The notes: generated by a model not told the origin, from the sequence alone. Shown: positions 6,988 to 19,349, counted from the first letter of the stretch. The stretch is 64,000 nt of DNA from Amycolatopsis vastitatis (GCF_002234595.1 NZ_NMUL01000041.1:41926-105925), one strand, 5' to 3'. Numbers and translations: made by a program.

Positions 6988-7806
6988 TCAGACGTCGGCC
7001 GCGCCGCAGTCCGCCAGGACCTTCCGCAGCGGGCCGGCGATGGACGGGGCCGCCGCGTACGTCGCGTCCGCGCCGAGGTCCGCCGCGGCGCCCGGGACGG
7101 CCACCTCCGCGCCCGCCTCCGCCGCGATCAGCGCCCCGGCCGCCCAGTCCCAGCGGTTGAGCCCGTGCTCCACGTAGGCGTCCAGCCAGCCCGCCGCCAC
7201 CGCGCACAGGTCGAGTGACGCCGCGCCGTTGCGGCGGATGTCCCGCACGCGTCCCAGCAGCTCCGCCGCGAACCGCGACTGCCGGGTCCGCCGCTCCGGC
7301 GAGTACGCGAAACCGGTTCCGACGAGCGTCACCTCCAGCCGCGACGGCGCCGACACGGCCAGCCGCCGTCCGTCCAGGAACGCGCCCTGCCCGCGAGCCG
7401 CCGACCAGACGCGGCCGCTCGCCGGTTCCACGACCGCGCCGGCCACCGAGACCCCGCCGACCTGCGCCGCCACCGACACCGCGAACCACGGCAGGCCGTA
7501 GAGGAAGTTGACCGTCCCGTCGATCGGGTCGACCACCCACGTCAAGCCGTCGCCCGCCGCGCCGCCGCCTTCCTCGCCCAGCACCGGCTCCCCCGGGCGC
7601 AGCGAAGCCAGCCGCGCCCGGACGAGGCGCTCCGACTCGTGGTCCACCGCGGTCACCACGTCGGTGTCCCCGGACTTCGTGCCCACAGCGACCGTACGAC
7701 CGCCCGCCATCCCCTCCCAGGCCTCGCGGACCAGCTCGGCGGCGTCCGTCGCGACCTGCACCGCGACGCTTTTCAGCAACGACTCGTCAACTCCCACGTC
7801 CGACAT
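6988..7806 (-). CDS. suhB: Inositol-1-monophosphatase family protein
   Basis: This 272-residue metal-dependent phosphatase carries the metal and catalytic signatures of the family: LGEEGGG (first acidic motif), WVVDPIDGTVNF (DPIDGT) and NRWDWAAGALIAAEAG (WD motif). The usual reaction is hydrolysis of myo-inositol-1-phosphate to inositol, relevant to phosphatidylinositol and mycothiol supply in actinomycetes. Related members act on other sugar phosphates. The ATG at 7806 begins MSDVGVDESLLKS; the frame is open further upstream only because of GC richness. It diverges from ppgK, as Rv2701c does from Rv2702. Confidence 0.93.
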   Translation of the reverse strand: MSDVGVDESLLKSVAVQVATDAAELVREAWEGMAGGRTVAVGTKSGDTDVVTAVDHESERLVRARLASLRPGEPVLGEEGGGAAGDGLTWVVDPIDGTVNFLYGLPWFAVSVAAQVGGVSVAGAVVEPASGRVWSAARGQGAFLDGRRLAVSAPSRLEVTLVGTGFAYSPERRTRQSRFAAELLGRVRDIRRNGAASLDLCAVAAGWLDAYVEHGLNRWDWAAGALIAAEAGAEVAVPGAAADLGADATYAAAPSIAGPLRKVLADCGAADV

Positions 7807-7870
7807 GTCACCACATCCGGTTAAAGTCTCCGAGGCAGGCTTCTGAATCGTGCGAGAAGGGACCACGTCC

Positions 7871-8638
7871 GTGGTGGAGGCGACCCGCCGAGGTTTCGGC
7901 ATCGACATCGGCGGCAGCGGGATCAAGGGCGCCTTGGTCGACCTGGACAAGGGGCAGCTCATCGGCGACCGGATCCGGATCGAGACGCCGAAGCCGTCCA
8001 CCCCGTCGGCGGTGGCGGACGTCGTGCACGACATCGTGACGCAGGCGGGCTGGGACGGCCCGGTCGGCGTGACGCTCCCCGCGGTCGTCAAGAAGGGCGT
8101 CGCGCACACCGCGGCCAACATCGACAAGCAGTGGATCGGCACGGACGCCGACGCGCTGTTCGCCAAGCGGCTCGGCCGCGGCGTCGACCAGGTCGCGATG
8201 CTCAACGACGCCGACGCGGCGGGCATGGCGGAGATCCGCTTCGGCGACCCGGTCGCGCGCACGGGCGTGACCGCGCTGCTCACCTTCGGCACCGGCATCG
8301 GCAGCGCGGTGTTCCAGGACGGCAAGCTCGTGCCCAACACCGAGTTCGGCCACCTGGAGATCGACGGCCACGACGCCGAGAAGCGCGCGGCCGCCTCGGT
8401 GAAGGACAACGAGGGCCTCACCTACCCCGAATGGGCCAAGCGCGTGCACCGTTACCTGACTGTGCTGGAGAACCTCATCTGGCCCGACCTGTTCATCGTC
8501 GGCGGCGGCGTCAGCAAGAAGGCCGAGAAATGGGTGCCGCTGCTGGACCTCCGGACTCCGGTGCTGGTCGCGAGCCTGCAGAACAACGCCGGGATCGTCG
8601 GCGCCGCGGCCGCCGCGGCGGAGGGCATCCAGCACTGA
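7871..8638 (+). CDS. ppgK: Polyphosphate glucokinase
   Basis: This ROK-family kinase makes glucose-6-phosphate from glucose using polyphosphate, or ATP in many members. The 255-residue protein opens with the phosphate-binding signature GIDIGGSGIKGALVDL, and has MLNDADAAGMAE (catalytic Asp region), TFGTGIGSAVF, the glucose-binding NTEFGHLEIDG and IVGGGVSKK. The GTG at 7871 is preceded by GAGAAGG at 10-nt spacing and is preferred over the in-frame GTG at 7850, which lacks one. Its location between suhB and sigA matches Rv2701c-Rv2703. It can feed the glucan/trehalose genes further right. Confidence 0.94.
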   Translation: MVEATRRGFGIDIGGSGIKGALVDLDKGQLIGDRIRIETPKPSTPSAVADVVHDIVTQAGWDGPVGVTLPAVVKKGVAHTAANIDKQWIGTDADALFAKRLGRGVDQVAMLNDADAAGMAEIRFGDPVARTGVTALLTFGTGIGSAVFQDGKLVPNTEFGHLEIDGHDAEKRAAASVKDNEGLTYPEWAKRVHRYLTVLENLIWPDLFIVGGGVSKKAEKWVPLLDLRTPVLVASLQNNAGIVGAAAAAAEGIQH

Positions 8639-8760
8639 TCGGCCCTCGAGGGTGATCGCTTCGCACCGCATGCGCGTACCGTCGTTACAATGGAACACGG
8701 CCCACGGCTGCGGAGGCCAAAACCGCAGGCCGAGGCGTGATCCCCGAATGTGAGGCAGCA

Positions 8761-8811
8761 GTGGCACCCGTGCCGTTGCTCGTCGTGATCGACCGCTGCG
8801 AAAGGGCGTAA
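8761..8811 (+). CDS. Possible 16-residue leader peptide directly abutting sigA
   Basis: The frame reads GTG, 15 sense codons and TAA (MAPVPLLVVIDRCERA). Its stop codon touches the GTG start of sigA with no spacer (TAAGTG). Such stop-start contact suggests coupling or leader control. There is only a weak upstream purine stretch (GTGAGGCAGCA), and so short a frame can arise by chance. Confidence 0.25.
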   Translation: MAPVPLLVVIDRCERA

Positions 8812-10212
<1,401 letters not shown>

Positions 10213-10239
10213 TTTCTTGGCACACTGAGTTCTTGGTAC

Positions 10240-10283
10240 AAAAGGGAAAACCCCGTCACGAAAGTGGCGGGGTTTTCCCTTTT
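10240..10283 (+). terminator. Intrinsic terminator after sigA
   Basis: A 20-bp inverted repeat (AAAAGGGAAAACCCCGTCAC, with one G-T pair) and a GAAA tetraloop, followed by the T-rich right arm TTTTCCCTTTT. It lies 27 bp after the stop codon and is one of the few AT-containing stems in the window. Confidence 0.92.
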
Positions 10284-10327
10284 CGGGAATCTTGGTGACA
10301 AGATCGCCTACTCCCGAGAGGGTCCCC

Positions 10328-11182
10328 ATGAAGATCGGCATCGGTTTGCCGAACCAGGTCCGCGACATGCGTCCGGACGTCATCCCCGCCTGGGCCGCGA
10401 AAGCCGAGGAAGCCGGGTTCTCGACGCTCGGCACCGTCGGCCGGATCGCCTACCCCGGCGTGATGGACACCGTCGCGCTCGCCGCGGCGGCCGGCGCCAC
10501 CAGCCGGATCGGGCTGATCAGCAACGTCCTGCTCGGCACCGTGTGGCCGCCCGTGCTGCTGGCGAAGGAGATCGCCGGCATCGACGGCGTCTCCGGTGGC
10601 CGGCTCACCCTCGGCATCGGGATCGGCGGGCGGCCGGACGACTTCGTCGCCGACGGGCTCGGCCCGAAGGGGCTCGGCAAGCGGATCGACGCCGACCTCG
10701 AGGTCTACCGGGACGTGTGGAACGGCAAGCCCGTCGGCGGCGGCGACAACCCCGCCGTCCCGCCCGGCACCCGCGAAGTGCCGTTGCTGTTCGGCGGGTT
10801 CGCGCCGAAAGCCCTGGCGCGGATGGCGAAGTGGGGCGAGGGCTACGTCGCCGGTTCGGTGCCGCCCGACATGGTCGCCGGCTCGTTCGACCAGGCCCGC
10901 ACCGCCTGGCGGGAGGCCGGGCGCGAGGGCGAGCCGCGGCTCGTCGCGATCGCGTACTTCGCGCTCGGCGAGCCCGAAACCGGCCGGGCGAAGGTCCACG
11001 ACTACTACAGCTACATGGGCGAAGAGGGGGCCGGCTTCATCGCGTCGGGCGTGCGCACCACCCCGGACGCGGTGCGCGAAGCCGTGCAGGCGTTCGGTGA
11101 CCTCGGGGCCGACGAGCTGATCTTCAACCCGGCCACCGACGAGCTTGACGACATCGCCCGGCTCGGCGGCCTCGTGCTGTGA
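10328..11182 (+). CDS. LLM-class (luciferase-like) F420-dependent oxidoreductase
   Basis: This 284-residue TIM-barrel protein of the bacterial luciferase superfamily starts MKIGIGLPNQVRDMRPDVIP. It has LISNVLLGTVWPPVLLAKEIAGIDGVSGGRLTLGIGIG (abbreviated by its ends), the segment that lines the cofactor site, then the insertion and FGGFAPKALARMAKWGEG. In actinomycetes most such proteins use coenzyme F420, though FMN users exist; the substrate is not predictable. GAGAGGG precedes the ATG. The frame remains open 36 nt upstream, but without a better start. It stands alone between two terminators. Confidence 0.85.
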   Translation: MKIGIGLPNQVRDMRPDVIPAWAAKAEEAGFSTLGTVGRIAYPGVMDTVALAAAAGATSRIGLISNVLLGTVWPPVLLAKEIAGIDGVSGGRLTLGIGIGGRPDDFVADGLGPKGLGKRIDADLEVYRDVWNGKPVGGGDNPAVPPGTREVPLLFGGFAPKALARMAKWGEGYVAGSVPPDMVAGSFDQARTAWREAGREGEPRLVAIAYFALGEPETGRAKVHDYYSYMGEEGAGFIASGVRTTPDAVREAVQAFGDLGADELIFNPATDELDDIARLGGLVL

Positions 11183-11250
11183 TTCACGGCCGGCCGGTGA
11201 GCACCGTCCATGGGACGTGCACCGGCCGGGAGGAGAGGTTCTGGCTGTTC

Positions 11251-11288
11251 ACCGGCGTCTGCCCGGCCTACTCCGGGCAGACGCCGGT
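11251..11288. terminator. Bidirectional terminator with a stop codon in its loop
   Basis: A perfect 16-bp inverted repeat (ACCGGCGTCTGCCCGG and complement) with a 6-nt loop. It serves the plus-strand oxidoreductase gene. On the minus strand the TAG at 11270-11268 falls in the loop, in the frame that continues the small membrane-protein gene after its apparent frameshift. Confidence 0.85.
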
Positions 11289-11376
11289 GTGCACGAAGTT
11301 CGTGTCCGAAACCGGTTCCACGAGCAGGACGTGCCGGTGGCCGAGCCCGTTGGCGTCCACAAAGGACAGCCGGAAC
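11268..11376 (-). other. Out-of-frame C-terminal continuation of the small membrane-protein gene
   Basis: Read in the +1 frame relative to the upstream gene, this stretch encodes EFRLSFVDANGLGHRHVLLV and then about 16 further residues ending HTGVCPE before TAG. Third positions are almost entirely G/C, as in real genes here, and the stop falls in the loop of a terminator. No usable start codon lies near its 5' end, so it is probably the tail of the upstream gene rather than a separate gene. Confidence 0.6.
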
Positions 11377-11769
11377 TCAGGGCACGACCAGCCCGCGTTC
11401 CCGCAACGACTGCTCGACGCGCAGCCTTTCGATTTCGCGGTCCATCCCCTCGGGCAGTTCCCCGAGCCGGTGCGGGACGCCGACCTGGCGGCAGGCCACG
11501 GTGAGGAGCTCGTCGTACGCCTGCCGGGTGCCGAACCGCCGGGCGGCCGGGGTGCCGGACGGGTAACCGGCGAGCAGCCGGTGCACCCGCCGCAGGTCGG
11601 CGGCGACCCGTTCGATGGGCGGCCCTTCGGGCTGCGGCTTCGCGCGTCTCTCCCGGATCCGGCCGACGAGTTTCGGGACGCGCAGCGCGCACCAGAACAG
11701 CACCGTGGGAGCGACACAGACCACGGCGAAGAAAATCAGGTTCACGACGACACCACCGGAGCCGTCCAT
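11377..11769 (-). CDS. Small membrane-anchored protein of unknown function, apparently frameshifted near its end
   Basis: From the ATG at 11769 the frame gives 130 residues. There is a hydrophobic segment near the N-terminus (VVVNLIFFAVVCVAPTVLFW, about 6-25), a basic stretch (RIRERRAKPQPEG), and a helical cytoplasmic domain ending LRVEQSLRERGLVVP. In-frame codons run further upstream through the repeat array but do not look coding. The frame ends at TGA (11379-11377), while the +1 frame continues with good coding statistics for about 36 codons. I do not recognise the family. The full product may be about 167 residues if the frames join. Confidence 0.6.
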   Translation of the reverse strand: MDGSGGVVVNLIFFAVVCVAPTVLFWCALRVPKLVGRIRERRAKPQPEGPPIERVAADLRRVHRLLAGYPSGTPAARRFGTRQAYDELLTVACRQVGVPHRLGELPEGMDREIERLRVEQSLRERGLVVP

Positions 11770-11813
11770 ACCCCGATGGTAAGCCCGCAACGCCCACCTG
11801 GCGGAGAGCTTTT

Positions 11814-11934
11814 CGCGTGATTGAAGGGTCAGCACACGTGATTGGAGAGTCGACACGACGCCGGTCGCCGTGTCGACCCTCCAATCACGCGTGTCGTCGC
11901 TCCAATCACGCGTGTCGACCCTTCGGTTACGTGA
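11814..11934. repeat. Inverted array of ~21-bp units, locus 2 (3' end of glgB)
   Basis: Two units of the CGCGTGATTGGAGGGTCGACA type on the left (starting at 11814 and about 11835) face three complementary units on the right (about 11870-11934) across a short centre. The outermost right unit contains the TAA stop of glgB at 11929-11927. The array separates glgB from the small membrane-protein gene, both on the minus strand, and could fold as a long terminator stem. Confidence 0.85.
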
Positions 11935-14134
11935 GGTCGGGGTCCGGTGAGGTCTCTTCGGCCAGCCAGAGGACTCCCGCCGGCGGGAGCTGGAGGACGG
12001 CTGAGGCCGGCTGGCCGTGCCACGGGTCCTCCGTCGCCTCCACCGCGCCCAGGTTGCCGACGCCGGAGCCGCCGTAGATCTCGGCGTCGGTGTTGACCAC
12101 CTCGCGCCAGACGCCCGCCGCGGGCAGGCCGACCCGGTAGTCGTGGTGCGGGACGCCGGCGAAGTTGGCCACGCACGCCAGCCGCGAACCGTCGGCGCCG
12201 ATGCGCAGGAAGCTCAGGACGTTGCCGCTCGAGTCGTTCGCGTCGATCCAGGCGAAGCCCTCCGGGGCGGTGTCCTGGCTGTAGAGCGCCGGAGTGGACC
12301 GGTACACCGAGTTCAGCGAGCGCAGCAGGTCCTGCACCCCGCGGTGCAGGGGCTCCTCCAGCAGGTGCCAGTCCAGCGACCGCTGCTCCGACCACTCCCC
12401 TTCCTGGCCGAACTCGCCGCCCATGAACAGCAGCTGCTTGCCCGGGTGCGCCCACATGAACGCCAGCAGCGAACGCACGCCCGCCGCCTTGTTCCACGCG
12501 TCGCCCGGCATCCGGCCCCACAGGGATCCCTTGCCGTGCACCACTTCGTCGTGCGACAGCGGCAGCACGAAGTTCTCGCTCCAGGCGTACACGAGCGAGA
12601 ACGTCATCTCGTTGTGGTGGTACGCGCGGTGGATCGGCTCGTGCGAGAGGTACCGGAGCGTGTCGTGCATCCAGCCCATGTTCCACTTGAAGCCGAACCC
12701 GAGGCCGCCGAGGTGCGTCGGGCGCGTGACACCCGGCCAGGCCGTCGACTCCTCGGCCACCATCACGACACCCGGGTGTCGCTTGTAGACGGTCGCGTTC
12801 AGCTCCTGCAGGAACCGCACGGCGTCGAGGTTTTCCCGCCCGCCGTACTGGTTGGGCAGCCACTCCCCTTCGTTGCGGGAGTAGTCGAGGTACAGCATCG
12901 ACGCCACCGCGTCGACGCGCAGGCCGTCGAGGTGGAACTCCTCGATCCAGTACAGCGCGTTGGCGACCAGGAAGTTGCGGACTTCGTTGCGGCCGAAGTC
13001 GAACACGAGCGTGCCCCAGTCGGGCTGCTCGCCGCGACGCGGGTCCGCGTGCTCGTACAGCGCGGTGCCGTCGAACTTCGCCAGCGCCCAGCTGTCCTTC
13101 GGGAAGTGCGCGGGCACCCAGTCGACGAGCACGCCGATGCCCCGCTGGTGCAGGCGGTCGACGAAGTACCGGAAGTCGTCCGGCGAGCCGAAGCGGGACG
13201 TCGGCGCGTAGTACGACGTCACCTGGTAGCCCCACGAGCCGCCGAACGGGTGCTCCGAGACCGGCAGCAGCTCCACGTGCGTGAAGCCGGTCTCGACGAC
13301 GTAGTCGGCCAGCTGGTCGGCCAGCTCGCGGTAGTCGAGGCCCGGCCGCCACGACCCGAGGTGGACTTCGTAGACGCTCATCGGCGCCGCGGCCCACTGG
13401 GTCGCTTCCCGCCGCGCGACCCACTCGTCGTCTTCCCACGCGTACGCGGAGCGGGTGACGACCGACGCCGTCGCCGGGGGCTTCTCCGTGGCGAACGCCA
13501 TCGGGTCGGCCTTCTCGTGCCAGTTGCCGTCGGCGCCGAGGATGCGGAACTTGTAGCAGGTGCCCACGCCGACACCCGGCACGAACAGCTCCCAGACCCC
13601 GGACGAGCCGAGCGAACGCATCGGGTGCCCGCGCCCGTCCCAGCCGTTGAAGTCGCCGATCACGCGGATGCCGCGGGCGTTCGGCGCCCAGACCGCGAAC
13701 GACGTCCCTTCGACGACGCCGTTCGGCGTGTCGTAGGAGCGGACGCGCGCGCCGAGCACCTCCCAGAGCCGCTCGTGCCTGCCCTCGCCGATCAGGTGCA
13801 AGTCCAGCTCCCCCACCGTGGGCAGCCAGCGGTACGGGTCGTCGGCGGTGGCGGTGTGCCCGTCGTACTCGACTTCCAGCCGGTAGTCGCCGGGGTGCTC
13901 CGGCACCGCGACGGCGAACAGCGCGTCGATCACCGGCTCCATCGGGTACCGGTGCTCACCCGCGCACAGCGCGACGGCCTTCGCGCCGGGCAGCAGCGCC
14001 CGGGCCGCGAAGCCCTTGCCGACGGCGTGCACGCCCAGCACCGAGTGCGGGTCGTGGTGAGACCCCGCCAGTAGCCGGTCGATGTCCGCGGCCGGCGGGG
14101 CCGCGGCCGGGAGGCCTTCCGGAACGGCGTTCAC
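11927..14134 (-). CDS. glgB: 1,4-alpha-glucan branching enzyme
   Basis: GlgB cuts alpha-1,4 glucan chains and re-attaches them as alpha-1,6 branches. The 735-residue protein has an N-terminal carbohydrate-binding module (GSHHDPHSVLGVH), a second beta-sandwich (GTSFAVWAPNARGIRVIGDFNGW, abbreviated) and a GH13 barrel. The barrel has VDWVPAHFPKD (region I), GLRVDAVASMLY (nucleophile Asp), MVAEESTAWP (acid Glu) and LSHDEVVHGK (transition-state Asp). The GTG start (NAVPEGLP follows) has GGAGAGGG upstream, within the end of mak, whose stop is 4 bp away. It is the last gene of glgE-treS-mak-glgB, and its stop lies in a repeat array. Confidence 0.95.
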   Translation of the reverse strand: MNAVPEGLPAAAPPAADIDRLLAGSHHDPHSVLGVHAVGKGFAARALLPGAKAVALCAGEHRYPMEPVIDALFAVAVPEHPGDYRLEVEYDGHTATADDPYRWLPTVGELDLHLIGEGRHERLWEVLGARVRSYDTPNGVVEGTSFAVWAPNARGIRVIGDFNGWDGRGHPMRSLGSSGVWELFVPGVGVGTCYKFRILGADGNWHEKADPMAFATEKPPATASVVTRSAYAWEDDEWVARREATQWAAAPMSVYEVHLGSWRPGLDYRELADQLADYVVETGFTHVELLPVSEHPFGGSWGYQVTSYYAPTSRFGSPDDFRYFVDRLHQRGIGVLVDWVPAHFPKDSWALAKFDGTALYEHADPRRGEQPDWGTLVFDFGRNEVRNFLVANALYWIEEFHLDGLRVDAVASMLYLDYSRNEGEWLPNQYGGRENLDAVRFLQELNATVYKRHPGVVMVAEESTAWPGVTRPTHLGGLGFGFKWNMGWMHDTLRYLSHEPIHRAYHHNEMTFSLVYAWSENFVLPLSHDEVVHGKGSLWGRMPGDAWNKAAGVRSLLAFMWAHPGKQLLFMGGEFGQEGEWSEQRSLDWHLLEEPLHRGVQDLLRSLNSVYRSTPALYSQDTAPEGFAWIDANDSSGNVLSFLRIGADGSRLACVANFAGVPHHDYRVGLPAAGVWREVVNTDAEIYGGSGVGNLGAVEATEDPWHGQPASAVLQLPPAGVLWLAEETSPDPDLT

Positions 14135-14138
14135 GGTG

Positions 14139-15521
14139 TCATCCCTCTCCGCTCGTGATCCGGGCGATCGAAGCGAGCGGCACGCCCAGCCAGTCCGGCC
14201 GGTTCGCGTGTTCGTAGCCCACTTCGTAGACCGCCTTGTCCAGTTCGAAGGCACGCAGCAGCGGGCCCTGGTCGCGGGGGTCCGCCGCGATCGCGGCGTA
14301 CCCCTCGCAGAATGCCGTCCGGTTGCGCTCGGACCACTCCATCGCGCGCTCGGCCAGTGCCGGGTCGTCCGGCTGGCCGACCAGCATCTGCTGGGCCGCG
14401 TAGTCGAACGACCTCAGCATGCCCGCGACGTCGCGCAACGGCGAGCGGAGCGCGTGCCGCTCCTCCACCGGGGCCGCGGGCTCCCCTTCGAAGTCGATCA
14501 GCAGCCAGCCGCCGACCGTCCGCAGGACCTGGCCGAGGTGCAGGTCGCCGTGGATGTACTGCATGGTTACCGAGTCCAGCGGCAGCGTCCGCAGCTTCTC
14601 GAACGCCGCCCGCAGCGCCGGGGCGTGCGCGGCCAGCTCCGGGACCCGCGCGGCGATCGTGTCGAGCCGGTCGAGCATCGCCTTCGCGGAGCGCTCCAGC
14701 TCGTGAGCGTCGACCGGCTCGGTGCCGAGGGCCTCGGCGAGGTCGGCGTGCACCTCGGCGACGGCGCGCCCGAGCCGCTCGGCCTCGCCGGCGAAGTCGC
14801 CGCCGACCTCCTCGGCGTGCAGCTCCGGCGCGGCCATCAGGTCGCGGACGCTGGTCGTGGCCATCGCCCAGCCGTCGACGGCGTCCGGGACGAACTGCTG
14901 GAGCATGCCGACCGTCGTCGGCTCGCCGTCCAGGTCGCCGGTGATCGAGCCGAGCGGGTGCGCGATGTGCTTGCTGCCGACGCCCTGCAGCGCCCGGTGC
15001 AGCAGCAGGTCCTTGTTCTTGCCCGGCGTCAGCTTGCGGAACAGCTTGAGGATGTACTGCCCGCCGTAGACCAGCGACGTGTTGCTCTGCTCCGACGAGA
15101 TCGGCCGCGCGCGCAGGCCGGTCTCCAGCGTCACGCCGGGCTCGTGCTCGAAGACGAGCGAGCCGACGCGTTCCTCCCTGGCCATCAGGTCCAGCAGCAC
15201 GCCGGTGACGTCCAGGTCACCTGAGGCCTCGTAGGCGTTGAGATCGCCGACGGCGCCGATCCAGCTGCCGGACGCGATCTCCGGCGGGTGCGTCCGGCGG
15301 CCGACGAGCAGCTGGTAGGGCTCGCGCCGGTCGTCCTGGGCGACCTCGATGACGACGTGCAGCAGCTGCGGATCGCCGGACACCAGCTCGGTCACGCCGA
15401 GTGTCCGGACGCCGGTCACCGGCCGGTCCTTGCCGGCGAACCAGCGCTGCTCCGGCAGCCAGCGCTTCAGGTCCTCGGTCAGGTCGTCGACCAGCTCACG
15501 CGGGTCGGACAAGGGACTCAC
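14139..15521 (-). CDS. mak: Maltokinase
   Basis: Mak (Pep2) phosphorylates maltose with ATP to maltose-1-phosphate, the donor for GlgE. The 460-residue protein has the N-terminal cap domain (WLPEQRWFAGKDRPVTG) and the aminoglycoside-phosphotransferase-like catalytic signatures QYIHGDLHLGQVL (catalytic Asp) and LLIDFEGEP (metal-binding Asp). The GTG at 15521 overlaps the treS stop (GTGA). In many actinomycetes TreS and Mak form a complex or a fusion; here they are separate but translationally coupled. Confidence 0.93.
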   Translation of the reverse strand: MSPLSDPRELVDDLTEDLKRWLPEQRWFAGKDRPVTGVRTLGVTELVSGDPQLLHVVIEVAQDDRREPYQLLVGRRTHPPEIASGSWIGAVGDLNAYEASGDLDVTGVLLDLMAREERVGSLVFEHEPGVTLETGLRARPISSEQSNTSLVYGGQYILKLFRKLTPGKNKDLLLHRALQGVGSKHIAHPLGSITGDLDGEPTTVGMLQQFVPDAVDGWAMATTSVRDLMAAPELHAEEVGGDFAGEAERLGRAVAEVHADLAEALGTEPVDAHELERSAKAMLDRLDTIAARVPELAAHAPALRAAFEKLRTLPLDSVTMQYIHGDLHLGQVLRTVGGWLLIDFEGEPAAPVEERHALRSPLRDVAGMLRSFDYAAQQMLVGQPDDPALAERAMEWSERNRTAFCEGYAAIAADPRDQGPLLRAFELDKAVYEVGYEHANRPDWLGVPLASIARITSGEG

Positions 15522-17326
15522 CTCGCTTCGCCTTCGTCTCCCGGGCTCGTCAGCTGGAACCAGTAGAAGCCGTGTCCCGGCAGCGTCAGCAGGTACGACA
15601 GGTCCCCGATGCTGGGGAACCGCACGCCGCCGGTGAGCTCCACCGGCGTGCACCCGCGGTGCGCGGAGAGATCCAGCTCCACCGGCTGCGGGAACCGGGA
15701 GAGGTTGTTCACGCAGAGCACGACGTCCTCCCCGCCGTCCGGGCGCCGCCACTGGCGCTTGTAGGCCAGCACGCTGGGGTTGGACCCGCCGAGGTCGACG
15801 AACTCGCCTTCGGCGAACGCGTGGTGCTGCTTGCGCACCTCGATCATCCGGCGGGTCCAGTTGAGCAGTGAGGCGTCGTTGTTCGACTGCGCCTCGACGT
15901 TCAGCCCCTGGTAGCCGTACACCGGGTCCATGATCACCGGCAGGTAGATCCGGCCCGGGTCGCAGGAGGAGAACCCGGCGTTGCGGTCCGGGGTCCACTG
16001 CATGGGGGTGCGCACCGCGTCGCGGTCGCCGAGCCAGATGTTGTCTCCCATGCCGATCTCGTCACCGTAGTACAGAACGGGCGATCCCGGCAGGGACAGC
16101 AGCATCGCGGTGAACAGCTCCTGCTGGTTGCGGTCGTTGTCCAGCAGCGGGGCCAGCCTCCGGCGGATGCCGATGTTGGCCTTCATGCGCGGGTCCTTGG
16201 CGTACTCCGTGTACATGTAGTCGCGCTCTTCGTCGGTGACCATCTCGAGGGTCAGCTCGTCGTGGTTGCGCAGGAAGATGCCCCACTGGGCCCCGCTGGG
16301 GATGGTCGGGGTCTGGGCGAGGATCTCCGAGATCGGGAACCGCGACTCGCGCCGCACCGCCATGAAGATCCGCGGCATCAGCGGGAAGTGGAACGCCATG
16401 TGGCATTCGTCGCCGCCGACGGCCGGGTCGCCGAAGTACTCGACGACGTCCGAGGGCCACTGGTTGGCCTCGGCCAGCAGGATCCGGCCCGGGTACTCGT
16501 CGTCGACGACCTTGCGGCAGCGCTTGAGGAACTCGTGCGTCCGCGGCAGGTTCTCGCAGTTGGTGCCCTCCTGCTCGAACAGGTACGGCACGGCGTCGAG
16601 GCGGAACCCGTCGATGCCCAGGTCCAGCCAGAACCGCAGGGTGTCGATCATCGCGTTCTGGACGTCGACGTTCTCGAAGTTCAGGTCGGGCTGGTGGGAG
16701 AAGAACCGGTGCCAGTAGAACTGGCCGCGCACGGGGTCGTAAGTCCAGTTCGACGTCTCGGTGTCGACGAAGATGATCCGCGCGTCGGCGTAGCGGGAGT
16801 CGTCGTCGCTCCACACGTAGTAGTCGCCGTACGGCCCGTCGGGGTCGCTGCGGGACTGCTGGAACCACGGGTGTGCGTCCGAGGTGTGGTTGAGCACCAG
16901 GTCGGTGATCACCCGGATGCCGCGCCGGTGCGCCTCGTTGAGCAGGAAGACGAAGTCCTCCACGCTGCCGAACTCCGGGAGCACGGCGCGGAAGTCGCTG
17001 ATGTCGTACCCGCCGTCGCGCAACGGCGACGCGTAGAACGGCGGCAGCCACAGGCAGTCGATGCCGAGCCAGGCCAGGTAGTCGAGCCGGCCGGCCAGCC
17101 CGCGCAAGTCGCCGGTGCCGTCGCCGTTGGAGTCGGCGAACGCGCGCACCAGCACTTCGTAGAACACCGCGCCCTTGAACCACTCCGGGTTGCTCGGCGC
17201 CTGCTGCGCCGACCGGAAGTCCCCGGCCTGCGGCTCCACGAGCATGCCGTCCGCCGTCATCGCCTCGCCGGTGTGCGGCACGCCCTCCAGTCCCAGTGCC
17301 GCGTCGGGCCGGGCTTCTTCCGCCAT
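15518..17326 (-). CDS. treS: Maltose alpha-D-glucosyltransferase / trehalose synthase
   Basis: TreS interconverts trehalose and maltose. The 602-residue GH13 protein has DLVLNHTSDAHPWF (region I), GFRLDAVPYLFEQ (nucleophile Asp), LLAEANQWP (acid Glu) and RNHDELTLEM (region IV). The ATG at 17326 is preceded by GAGGTGG at good spacing. An in-frame GTG nine bases earlier (17335) is the alternative. In this cluster flux probably runs from trehalose to maltose, which Mak then phosphorylates. It lies 40 bp after glgE. Confidence 0.95.
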   Translation of the reverse strand: MAEEARPDAALGLEGVPHTGEAMTADGMLVEPQAGDFRSAQQAPSNPEWFKGAVFYEVLVRAFADSNGDGTGDLRGLAGRLDYLAWLGIDCLWLPPFYASPLRDGGYDISDFRAVLPEFGSVEDFVFLLNEAHRRGIRVITDLVLNHTSDAHPWFQQSRSDPDGPYGDYYVWSDDDSRYADARIIFVDTETSNWTYDPVRGQFYWHRFFSHQPDLNFENVDVQNAMIDTLRFWLDLGIDGFRLDAVPYLFEQEGTNCENLPRTHEFLKRCRKVVDDEYPGRILLAEANQWPSDVVEYFGDPAVGGDECHMAFHFPLMPRIFMAVRRESRFPISEILAQTPTIPSGAQWGIFLRNHDELTLEMVTDEERDYMYTEYAKDPRMKANIGIRRRLAPLLDNDRNQQELFTAMLLSLPGSPVLYYGDEIGMGDNIWLGDRDAVRTPMQWTPDRNAGFSSCDPGRIYLPVIMDPVYGYQGLNVEAQSNNDASLLNWTRRMIEVRKQHHAFAEGEFVDLGGSNPSVLAYKRQWRRPDGGEDVVLCVNNLSRFPQPVELDLSAHRGCTPVELTGGVRFPSIGDLSYLLTLPGHGFYWFQLTSPGDEGEAR

Positions 17327-17366
17327 GTGTTCCACCTCGTCCCTTCGAACCCTGTCCTTTCCGTCC

Positions 17367-19349
<1,983 letters not shown>

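Noticed and set aside
12017..14074. Very long open frames opposite glgB and other glucan genes
   Set aside because: They are antisense shadows of high-GC genes: the sense frames carry complete catalytic motifs and the shadows carry none.
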